This document shows, piece after piece, positions 56,289 through 64,000 of a stretch of 64,000 nucleotides of DNA (position 1 is the stretch's first letter; each line of letters starts with the position of its first letter). The DNA lies in NCBI GenBank assembly GCA_016937695.1, contig JAFGWC010000056.1, positions 1 to 64,000 of the forward strand. The letters are read 5' to 3'. A model generated the notes under the pieces. The model made no database searches. It was not told the DNA's origin and was given only the letters and a program-made list of their open reading frames with translations. This stretch comes from Bacteroidales bacterium (GTDB lineage: Bacteria > Bacteroidota > Bacteroidia > Bacteroidales > NBLH01). The translations under genes and the position numbers were made by a program.

Positions 56289-56681
56289 TTAATTGCTTTT
56301 TAATGAATAAATACTTATGTTTTTATAAGTTCCAATTGGTTTATCAATCCTTGCTTTTAAATATGGTATTGAAACATAAGAAGTATCATTAACAATAAGG
56401 TAATCAACTAAGTTCAGTTGTTTCATTATCCTTTTTTCTGATGAATTGTTAGTCGCTGTATATCCTTTTCGATTCATTAGGTACAAAGAAATATTAAAAC
56501 TTCCATCGCTCATAAAAAGAACTTTGTCGTTATATGTTATGTCTATTGAATTAAGAAAAGGCGTTATTGTTTCAAGCGCTTCGGTATTTGCTCGATGCTT
56601 ATCATTGGGCCATCCATTGTACCTTACATTAATATTTTCGCGGCAATGCGATATATTTTCTAAATTTAATTTGATTAACAT
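56289..56681 (-). CDS. Small soluble protein resembling a C-terminal domain of membrane glycosyltransferases; possible gene remnant
   Basis: 'EALETITPFLNSIDITYNDKVLFMSDGSFNISLYLMNRKGYT', with no TM segment in the ORF. Confidence 0.4.
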   Translation of the reverse strand: MLIKLNLENISHCRENINVRYNGWPNDKHRANTEALETITPFLNSIDITYNDKVLFMSDGSFNISLYLMNRKGYTATNNSSEKRIMKQLNLVDYLIVNDTSYVSIPYLKARIDKPIGTYKNISIYSLKSN

Positions 56682-56954
56682 AAACCTTCATTATCTATAT
56701 TTAAATATATTATCTGAATTTTTTCTGCTAAATTAATGATTTTGTGTATTTAAGCAAAGATTATTTTTGATACTTAAATTGATAAAAAAGCGGACATAAT
56801 AAATAATACTTTTATTTTTGAACACAAAAAAATTACAAAATGTTTTTAGTGTAAATTTAAACAAATTGAGAAAATATTATTGGACTATCAAAAAACAGTT
56901 TATTTGTTTAGTTTTGCATACAATATTTAAAATTTATTATAAAGCTTTTAAATA

Positions 56955-58571
56955 ATGGCAAAACTTAAACTAAAATATACTTTTTTGCTATATATTTTAA
57001 CGTGGGTAATTAATATTCTGTTAATTTTAATTGTTTTTGCTTCAATAACAGGAGAAAATTTAAATATTTATTTTAGTTCAGATACTTTATATCTAGCATC
57101 AATTTATAAAGATATTTTTATTGATGAAACAGGTTTTAAAGGATGGAATTTGAATGCAGCGCCAAATTTTTTTCCTGATATGTTTTTATATTTTATTATA
57201 AATAAAATAATTTCTGATTTCAGAACTGCATATATTGTGTTTAGTATTATACAATATTTCTTAATACTTATTCTTTTGAATATTTTATTAAAATCAGTTA
57301 AACCTGATATTAATAAAATTTACTTTAGTGTTTTAAACCTAATTTTTCCTGTTTTTTTATTAACCGCAATTATTTCAGGTTTTGATATTTACACTTATTT
57401 TATATTTAGTCATAGTTTTCACACAGGTGTTTTTATAAATGCATTATTTGGATTGATATTTTTCTTTAAGTATCTGCAAAAGCCTAGAAATTTATTTTTG
57501 TATTTATCTGCAATTATTTCATTAATAGCAGTATATAATGACAGACTATTTCTGGTATTATTTGTATTTCCGTTAATTATTGTATTTATTTTAAATTATT
57601 TTAGATTTAAAAACAAACAAATAAAAATAATTATACCAATAATCATTATAACTTCTTTAATTTCTTTATTAATAAATTGGTTTACAGCATCAAACAGCAT
57701 TTTTACATGCATAAGTCTCGGACAAAAATATATGAACTTTGAGAATATTATTCCATCTCTCAATTATTTTATTAATCAGCATTACAGATATATAGTAGAA
57801 TTTAGAATAAAAGGAATAATATCAATTATTACAATTATTAACTTTTTTGCTCTTTTATTACTAATAGTATCAAATAATAAAAAACCTGCCAATAAAGAAG
57901 GAACTAATTTTATAGATAAAATATTTTTTAGCTATATGTTTGTGGCAATATTTTTAACACTTTTTACGCCTGTAATAAATGGCTATTATTTTGGCGAAGC
58001 AACCGCACGATTTAATATATTTTCTTTCTGGTTTAGTGTTTTTAACTTAACAATTTTTATTCAATATATTTTTAAAAACAATATTAAGTATGTATATATT
58101 ATTACTACATTTTTATTTACATTTTACATTGGTTTGATAATTATAAAATTTTCTTCGATTTCAGTATTTAAAAATATTGAATCTTTTTCTAATTATTATC
58201 CTGAAAAAGTTAAAGTTATTGACGAATTTACTAAGAAAAATAAGCTTAAATATGGACTTGCTGAATATTGGAATGCCAAGTATACAACAATGTTCTCGAA
58301 AAATGAATTAAGAGTATATACAATTATCGATGAAAAATTAAACCTTTGGTTTCATGTAATGAATCGTAATTGGTATTTTGATTACAATAAAGGTAAATAT
58401 AACAAACCTGTTTTTAATTTTATTATTTTGGAAAATTTTGATAAAAATAAAATAAAAGAAAATTTTGGCGAACCAATTGACAGCTTAGTTTATAAAAATG
58501 AAACTATTTTATATTTAATAAATAATATAAAGTTTAGACGTGATGACAATAAAGCATATTTGCTTGATTAA
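56955..58571 (+). CDS. Hypothetical multi-pass membrane protein (glycosyltransferase-like topology)
   Basis: Many hydrophobic segments; soluble C-terminal tail 'KVIDEFTKKNKLKYGLAEYWNAKYTTMFSKNELRVYTI'. Confidence 0.6.
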   Translation: MAKLKLKYTFLLYILTWVINILLILIVFASITGENLNIYFSSDTLYLASIYKDIFIDETGFKGWNLNAAPNFFPDMFLYFIINKIISDFRTAYIVFSIIQYFLILILLNILLKSVKPDINKIYFSVLNLIFPVFLLTAIISGFDIYTYFIFSHSFHTGVFINALFGLIFFFKYLQKPRNLFLYLSAIISLIAVYNDRLFLVLFVFPLIIVFILNYFRFKNKQIKIIIPIIIITSLISLLINWFTASNSIFTCISLGQKYMNFENIIPSLNYFINQHYRYIVEFRIKGIISIITIINFFALLLLIVSNNKKPANKEGTNFIDKIFFSYMFVAIFLTLFTPVINGYYFGEATARFNIFSFWFSVFNLTIFIQYIFKNNIKYVYIITTFLFTFYIGLIIIKFSSISVFKNIESFSNYYPEKVKVIDEFTKKNKLKYGLAEYWNAKYTTMFSKNELRVYTIIDEKLNLWFHVMNRNWYFDYNKGKYNKPVFNFIILENFDKNKIKENFGEPIDSLVYKNETILYLINNIKFRRDDNKAYLLD

Positions 58572-58613
58572 TAGTTGCTATATGATTTTATTTATATTTT
58601 AATGCTAAAAAAA

Positions 58614-59528
58614 CTAGCATTTATCTTTGATAAAATAATGAGGCCTGTTTTTCGATTCATTAAAAATACGAGCAATATATTCTCCAATTATTCCTATGCT
58701 TAATAATTGAAATCCGCCTAAAAATAAAATTACCAACATCGTTGAAGTCCAGCCCGAAGTTGTATTCCCTGATATGTATGCTACAAAAACATATACAGAA
58801 TAAATAAGTCCTAACAAAATTGCAGAAAAACCAAGTATTAGGCTTATTTTCAAAGGTTTACTTGAAAAAGCAGTAATGCCATCAAATGCCAAACGCAACA
58901 TTTTATTTAGTGTATATTTGGTTGTTCCTGTCATTCGTTCAGGCGCATCAAATTCTATAATTGATTGCTTAAATCCCATCCATTTAATTAAACCTCTTGT
59001 AAACCTATCTCTTTCTTCAATTTTTAAATAAGCATCAACGGTTTTTCTAGACATTAAACGAAAGTCTGACGAAGCAGGTTCTATTTGCACATCTGTTAAA
59101 GTATTCAATATTTTATAATACCATTTTGAGAAAAGTTTTTTCATGTACTTTGTGTCAGCAGTAGATATGCGTCTGGTATTAACAATATCATAACCTTTCA
59201 AGTGTTCTTCAATTAATTTTTTTATTACCTCTGGTGGATGCTGACCATCGGCATCCATAGTTATTACTATTTCGTTTTTCGCCTCATTCAATCCGGCAAG
59301 TAAAGCCGTTTGGTGTCCAAAATTTCTAGATAAAGACAAACCTTTAACTCGTTTATCTTTGTCTGCAAGAATTTTAATCTCAGCAAAAGTTTTATCCTCA
59401 CTGCCATCATCAACAAAAATACATTCAAATTCTATATCAGATAAAGATTCTGTAATTTGCGAATACAATAAATGAATGTTTCTTTCTTCATTAAAAGCAG
59501 GAATAATAATACTTAGTTTCATAATCAA
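58614..59528 (-). CDS. GtrB/DPM1-like polyisoprenyl-phosphate glycosyltransferase (GT2)
   Basis: 'KLSIIIPAFNEERNIHLLYSQITESL', 'FVDDGSEDKTFAEI', 'LSRNFGHQTALLAGLNEAKNEIVITMDADGQHPPE'; two C-terminal TMs. Confidence 0.93.
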   Translation of the reverse strand: MIMKLSIIIPAFNEERNIHLLYSQITESLSDIEFECIFVDDGSEDKTFAEIKILADKDKRVKGLSLSRNFGHQTALLAGLNEAKNEIVITMDADGQHPPEVIKKLIEEHLKGYDIVNTRRISTADTKYMKKLFSKWYYKILNTLTDVQIEPASSDFRLMSRKTVDAYLKIEERDRFTRGLIKWMGFKQSIIEFDAPERMTGTTKYTLNKMLRLAFDGITAFSSKPLKISLILGFSAILLGLIYSVYVFVAYISGNTTSGWTSTMLVILFLGGFQLLSIGIIGEYIARIFNESKNRPHYFIKDKC

Positions 59529-59603
59529 ACAATATAATAAATCCCCACAAAATTAACTATTGTGAGGAGCAAAAAAATTAAAATATACAATTGCACAAAC
59601 TTT

Positions 59604-60155
59604 TTAAACAATTAGCCTGCTTTTAAATGGTAAAAAAGTCATAAAATCAGCATGGTGAACTACATATGCTTCGGTTGAACGCTTTACCATATCTCCTTCG
59701 CCGGCGTGTGTTGCTATTATATGACAAACTTCAGCAGGAACGCCACATTGCTCTGCTAAAGAAACTCCCGAAAATGGATGACGAAGATATTTTCCATATG
59801 TGCCTTGAACAGCTTTGCCTGTTTCGTCAAGCACATATTCAAGTAGTTTACCAACATCGGCTAAAATAGCTCCTGAAATTAATATATCCATATCTACAGG
59901 TAAATCATCTTTAAAAAACTTATTCATCTGATTTCCAGAGTCTCTGGCTATATGAACTACTGCTCGCTTATGTGCCATAAATGATACTTTTAAATCAGGA
60001 ACTAATAATGTAAATGGAATTTCAATTAAATCATCAGCAGATAAAACACTTTTTTCTAAAGCCAGTTCCCAAGTATTAGCTGTTTTTGCTCTTAAATCAT
60101 CATTTTTTATCCATGCAAGTTCTTCACCCCAAAGTTTTTTTATGTCTTCAGTCAT
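59604..60155 (-). CDS. HD-domain phosphohydrolase-like protein
   Basis: 'MTEDIKKLWGEELAWIKNDDLR...VSFMAHKRAVVHIARDSGN...ILISGAILADVGKLLEY...HPFSGVSLAEQCGVPAEVCHIIATHAGEGD'. The longer ORF extends into repeat DNA. Confidence 0.8.
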   Translation of the reverse strand: MTEDIKKLWGEELAWIKNDDLRAKTANTWELALEKSVLSADDLIEIPFTLLVPDLKVSFMAHKRAVVHIARDSGNQMNKFFKDDLPVDMDILISGAILADVGKLLEYVLDETGKAVQGTYGKYLRHPFSGVSLAEQCGVPAEVCHIIATHAGEGDMVKRSTEAYVVHHADFMTFLPFKSRLIV

Positions 60156-60390
60156 TTTATATAGTTTTAAAATTTTCTGCTCAAAATTAGTTAAATTGTT
60201 TATAATTATACAATTATTTAATTGTTCAATTGTACAGTTTTGTAAAAAAAGTTGTAACAAATCTAGCTGCTAATTTTTAATTTTATTTTAGATATATATA
60301 TGATTTTCAGTATTTAACATGTATATTAATAATATAATTGATTGAACTATAGGACTATTATTTAATTATATTATTTTATTAAAAAATTAC

Positions 60391-60398
60391 TACATTTG
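60391..60398 (+). promoter_or_regulatory. Putative -7 element (TACATTTG) for kdnA
   Basis: TAnnTTTG match 43 nt upstream of the CDS start; -33 element weak. Confidence 0.45.
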
Positions 60399-60440
60399 TG
60401 TTTTAAAATATAAAGTTTTTAAACATTAAAAATTATAGAT

Positions 60441-61637
60441 ATGCCGGGAATGGAATTATTTGGCGCTGAAGAACGTAAAGAAATAATGGATGTTCTTGAA
60501 ACTGGTGCTTTGTTTCGTTATAATCATGATGAAATGAGAAAAGGTCATTGGAAAGCAAAGGAGCTTGAAAATGAGGTTGAGAATTTTACTGGTGCTAAGT
60601 TTGCTCATGCTGTATCTAGTGGCTCAACTGCTGTTGCTACTGCACTTGCCGCTGCTGGAATTGGTCATGGCGATGAAGTTATTGTTCCGCCTTTTACTTA
60701 TATAGCAACAGTTGAAGCTGTCCTTTTTGCAGGTGCTTTACCTGTTTTTGCCGAAATTGATGAAAATCTTTGTTTAAGTGCCGAAGGAATTGAAAAAGTT
60801 GTAACAGATAAAACTAAGGCTGTACTCTTAGTTCACATGACAGGTGCTGCAGCTGATATGGATTCTATAATGCCTGTTATAGAAAAGCACAATTTAACTC
60901 TTGTTGAAGACGCAGGTCAAGCTCTTGGTGCTTTTTATAAAGGTAAATCAGTTGGTTTGTTTGGTAAAACCGGATCTTTTTCTTTCGATTTTTTTAAAAT
61001 TACAACCGCAGCCGAAGGTGGTTTATTTATAACTAATGATGAAAATGCCTATAAACTTGCTGATAGTTATTCTGATCATGGTCACGACCATATAGGAAAT
61101 AACAGAGGTATGGAAAACCACCCGATTATTGGTTTTAATTATAGAATTAGTGAACTTCATGCTGCTGTAGGAAAAGCTCAAATGCAAAAAATTAATATGC
61201 TAAGAGATAAGAATAGAGCTAATAAACAATATTTAAAAGAAAAACTGTCACAGATAAAAGGTATTACATTTCGTCCTATGCCTGATCCTGAAGGTGATTC
61301 TGCTACTTTTTTAAATTTTTTCCTCCCTACAACATCAGATGCTGGAAATGTTATGAAAGAATTTGTTAAAGATGGTGTTCAAGGATGTAATTACTGGTTT
61401 ACAAATATGTATCACTTTATAAATCAGTGGGATCACCTTAAAAATTTGGAATCTGCAGCACCTTTGGCTATTCATCATTTAGGAGCGCCTCAAGATTATA
61501 ATAATTTACAATTACCTAAATCTCAGGAGGTTATAGGAAAATTAATTTCTTTAGGAATAAAAGCTACATGGTCGAAAGCAGAAATGGATATGCTTGCCGA
61601 TAAAATGATTATTGCTATCAAAAGAATTATTGGATAA
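60441..61637 (+). CDS. kdnA: DegT/DnrJ/EryC1-family PLP aminotransferase, KdnA-like (Kdo8N biosynthesis)
   Basis: 'MPGMELFGAEERKEIMDVLETGALFRYN', 'SHGHDHIGNNRGMENHPIIGFNYRISELHAA'-type motif, 'FKITTAAEGG' PLP-lysine region; next to an iron-ADH gene and kdsA. Confidence 0.82.
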   Translation: MPGMELFGAEERKEIMDVLETGALFRYNHDEMRKGHWKAKELENEVENFTGAKFAHAVSSGSTAVATALAAAGIGHGDEVIVPPFTYIATVEAVLFAGALPVFAEIDENLCLSAEGIEKVVTDKTKAVLLVHMTGAAADMDSIMPVIEKHNLTLVEDAGQALGAFYKGKSVGLFGKTGSFSFDFFKITTAAEGGLFITNDENAYKLADSYSDHGHDHIGNNRGMENHPIIGFNYRISELHAAVGKAQMQKINMLRDKNRANKQYLKEKLSQIKGITFRPMPDPEGDSATFLNFFLPTTSDAGNVMKEFVKDGVQGCNYWFTNMYHFINQWDHLKNLESAAPLAIHHLGAPQDYNNLQLPKSQEVIGKLISLGIKATWSKAEMDMLADKMIIAIKRIIG

Positions 61638-61662
61638 CATTAAATAAAATAATTAAATTTAG

Positions 61663-61703
61663 GTGTTCAAAATATATTTTATGATATTTTGAACACTTTT
61701 TTT
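61663..61703 (+). terminator. Intrinsic terminator after kdnA
   Basis: gtgttcaaaatat (61663-61675) / atattttgaacac (61684-61696) followed by TTTTTTT. Confidence 0.9.
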
Positions 61704-61832
61704 ATTTGTAAAATAATTAATTAAAGTTAAATTTTTCTTAATTTTCACCATAATATTTCAGCATTTAATTAAAAATATAGATATTTATATTTTATCAAAA
61801 ATATTTGATTAGCAGAAAACGAAAAAAAAAGA

Positions 61833-61840
61833 TAAATTTG
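61833..61840 (+). promoter_or_regulatory. Putative -7 element (TAAATTTG) for kdnB
   Basis: TAnnTTTG match 35 nt upstream of the GTG start at 61875 and downstream of the kdnA terminator. Confidence 0.4.
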
Positions 61841-61874
61841 CAGTTTAAAATTTTTAAAAATAAAATTTATTACA

Positions 61875-62954
61875 GTGATAAAAAATATCAGAAATATAGA
61901 CAAAATAGTTTTTGGCGGAGGTAGTTTTTCTCAATTAGAAGATATAATACAATCAAAACGCACAGAAAATGATAAATTTTTTGTTTTTATTGTAGATGAC
62001 TTTTTTAAAGGCAAATATTTAGAAAAAAGTCTTCCTGCCTATGAAGATGATTTAGTTTTCTTTTTAGACGCAAGTCATGAAGAGCCTAAAACAGGGCAAA
62101 TTGATGAATTAAGAGATGAAATTTTAAGTAAAAGTGGTTTGCCATCAGGTATAGTTGGAATAGGTGGCGGAAGCATAATGGATATCGCTAAAGCATTGTC
62201 AGTTATGGTAAAGCAAGAAGGTTCATCAACTTTGTATCAAGGTTTAAATCTTGTTGAAAATCCTGGAATTTATCATGTCGGAATTCCTACAATTTCAGGA
62301 ACAGGTGCTGAGTGTTCAACTACAGCAGTATTAACCGGACCAGTAAAAAAATTAGGAATTAAATGCGAATGGACTCCATTTAATCAGCTTATTTTAGATC
62401 CTGATTTGACATTAACTGTTCCGAAAAATCAGTGGTTTTATACAGGAATGGATTCATATATTCATTGTATAGAATCTGAATCCGGAAGATTATATAATAC
62501 ATTTAGTAAAGCATATGGCGATCAGTCTATAGAGCTATGTAGAGAAGTTTTTCTTGGCGAAGATAGTGGCCAAAGTCCCGAAAATAGTGAAAAATTGATG
62601 GTTGCATCCTTATTTGGTGGTTTAAGTTTAAGTTATTCAGAAGTAGGAGTTTGTCATGCATTATCATATGGTTTATCATATGTTTTTGGAACCAGACATG
62701 GAATAGCTAATTGCATAGCATTCAATGTATTAGAAGATTTTTATCCTCAAGGTGTTGCTGAGTTTAAAGAAATGGTAAGAAAACATAATATTGAACTTCC
62801 TGAGAATCTTGCTGCAAAATGGACAGATGAACAAGTAACAAAAATGGCTGAAATAGCTTATGCATTAAGTCATATGTGGGATCATGCAGTTGGTGAAAAT
62901 TGGAAAGAAAAGGTTACAATTGATACAATTAAAGACCTTTTTTATAGAATGTAG
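61875..62954 (+). CDS. kdnB: Iron-containing alcohol dehydrogenase, KdnB-like (GTG start)
   Basis: 'VGIGGGSIMDIAKALSVM', 'VGIPTISGTGAECSTTAVLTG', 'GMDSYIHCIESESGR', 'SEVGVCHALSYGLSYVFGTRHGIAN'. Confidence 0.82.
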   Translation: MIKNIRNIDKIVFGGGSFSQLEDIIQSKRTENDKFFVFIVDDFFKGKYLEKSLPAYEDDLVFFLDASHEEPKTGQIDELRDEILSKSGLPSGIVGIGGGSIMDIAKALSVMVKQEGSSTLYQGLNLVENPGIYHVGIPTISGTGAECSTTAVLTGPVKKLGIKCEWTPFNQLILDPDLTLTVPKNQWFYTGMDSYIHCIESESGRLYNTFSKAYGDQSIELCREVFLGEDSGQSPENSEKLMVASLFGGLSLSYSEVGVCHALSYGLSYVFGTRHGIANCIAFNVLEDFYPQGVAEFKEMVRKHNIELPENLAAKWTDEQVTKMAEIAYALSHMWDHAVGENWKEKVTIDTIKDLFYRM

Positions 62955-63003
62955 ATAATTTATTAACTGTTGTTATTAAAAATTTAGAGAAAAAAATAAA
63001 TAA

Positions 63004-63837
63004 ATGAATAAAAAAATTGTAAAAGTAGGCGATATACAATGCGGTTCTGACCAGTTATTTCTTATTTCCGGTCCTTGTGTTATCGAAGATGAATCAACAA
63101 TGATGAAAACAGCTGAAATGTTGAAAGAAGTTTCAGAAAGAATAAAAATTCCGGTTATTTTTAAATCATCATTTACAAAAGATAATAGAAGCGCATTAAA
63201 ATATTATAACGGACCAGGTTTAGATGAAGGATTAAAAATGCTTCAAAGAGTAAAAGAGCAATTCGGTTTTCCCGTACTTTCTGATATTCACGATTTTACA
63301 CAAGCTAAACCTGCTGCAGAAGTACTTGATGTAATACAAATTCCTGCATATTTATGTATGCAAACATCAATTGTTACAGAAGCTGCAAAAACAGGTAAAG
63401 TAATCAATATTAAGCATGGGCAGTTTATTGCACCTGAAAATATGATTAAACCAGTTCTAAAAGCTGTTGAAATGGGTAACGATCAAATAATATTAACAGA
63501 AAGAGGATATACTTTTGGATATAATGATTTAATTGTTGATCCTAGAAGTTTTTATGAAATGAATAAAACAGGATATCCGGTAGTATTTGATGTAACTCAT
63601 TCAATTCGTAAATATGGAATTCCAAGTGCTGACCCAAGCGGAGGAGCAAGAGAGTATTTGCCTGTTTTATCACGAGCAGGAGTTGCTTCAGGAATTGATG
63701 GTATTTTTATCGAAGCTCATCCTGAACCACAAAGAGCTCTTTGTGATGCTGCAAGTCAACTTTGTGTTTTTGATTTAGAAGAATTTTTAAAACCAATTAT
63801 TGAATTTCACCAACTAGAAGTTAAATATAGAAAATAA
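63004..63837 (+). CDS. kdsA: 3-deoxy-8-phosphooctulonate (Kdo-8-P) synthase
   Basis: 'LFLISGPCVIEDESTMMKTAEMLKEV', 'FKSSFTKDNRSA', 'FDVTHSIRKYGIPSADPSGGAREYLPVLSRAGVASGIDGIFIEAHPEP'. Confidence 0.95.
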   Translation: MNKKIVKVGDIQCGSDQLFLISGPCVIEDESTMMKTAEMLKEVSERIKIPVIFKSSFTKDNRSALKYYNGPGLDEGLKMLQRVKEQFGFPVLSDIHDFTQAKPAAEVLDVIQIPAYLCMQTSIVTEAAKTGKVINIKHGQFIAPENMIKPVLKAVEMGNDQIILTERGYTFGYNDLIVDPRSFYEMNKTGYPVVFDVTHSIRKYGIPSADPSGGAREYLPVLSRAGVASGIDGIFIEAHPEPQRALCDAASQLCVFDLEEFLKPIIEFHQLEVKYRK

Positions 63838-63843
63838 TAAAAA

Positions 63844-64000
63844 ATGGAATTATATTTAGATAGTGCCGATTTTAACGAAATTGAAAAAGCCTTTAAATTA
63901 GGATTTTTAGATGGACTTACAACTACACCAACATTCATGCACAGACATGGTGTTACTGATGTAGATAGTTTAATTTTAAAACTTGCAGATATTGTGCCTG
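63844..64000 (+). CDS. Transaldolase family protein (3' end cut by window edge)
   Basis: ATG at 63844: MELYLDSADFNEIEKAFKLGFLDGLTTTPTFMHRHGVTDVDSLILKLADIVP..., transaldolase/TalC-type N-terminus. Not in the supplied ORF list because it runs off the window. Confidence 0.85.
   Translation, partial: MELYLDSADFNEIEKAFKLGFLDGLTTTPTFMHRHGVTDVDSLILKLADIVP

Noticed and set aside
58601-58619. Short hairpin AATGCTAaaaaaacTAGCATT at a convergent junction as terminator
   Set aside because: The stem is only ~7 bp and overlaps the stop codon of the minus-strand gene, with no clear T-tract; too weak to list as a feature.
60156-60260. N-terminal extension of the HD-domain ORF (MLQLFLQNCTIEQLNNCIIINNLTNFEQKILKLYK)
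   Set aside because: The extension is translated from an AT-rich palindromic word-repeat stretch (acaattatttaattgt etc.). The family-like start is MTEDIKKLWG at 60155.

Overview
AT-rich chromosomal window from a member of the Bacteroidota. Supporting signs are a T9SS-type C-terminal sorting domain, DUF4494, CCC-motif proteins, TAnnTTTG-type -7 promoter elements and YwqK/MORN secreted repeats. I found no rRNA, tRNA, CRISPR array, prophage or transposase. Most genes are housekeeping or envelope functions: two lipid-linked-sugar glycosyltransferase clusters, a YfiR/CHASE8 phosphorelay, alpha-2-macroglobulin, SOD, pyrophosphatase, dNTPase, endonuclease III, YgiQ, IorAB, ornithine aminotransferase, and a kdnA-kdnB-kdsA locus at the right end. 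The items most worth a second look are: (1) a 1716-aa protein joining an SLC12-like cation-chloride cotransporter to a long helical region and a C-terminal AAA/STAND-like ATPase, next to an MscS-like gene; (2) a small operon with a TIR-TM-lipocalin-like protein, a lipocalin-like lipoprotein and a CxxC/CxxC protein; (3) several intergenic hairpins built from 7-8-nt degenerate word repeats, with a different word at most loci; (4) a BIME-like mosaic of four alternating copies of a ~17-nt module; (5) a LytTR response regulator broken exactly at an A_AAA_AAA slippery heptamer, and two more single-base frameshifts within 7 kb; (6) a tandem-duplicated SiaB-like protein whose second domain has lost the glycine-rich box. 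All calls come from reading the sequence and supplied translations; no database search was run.
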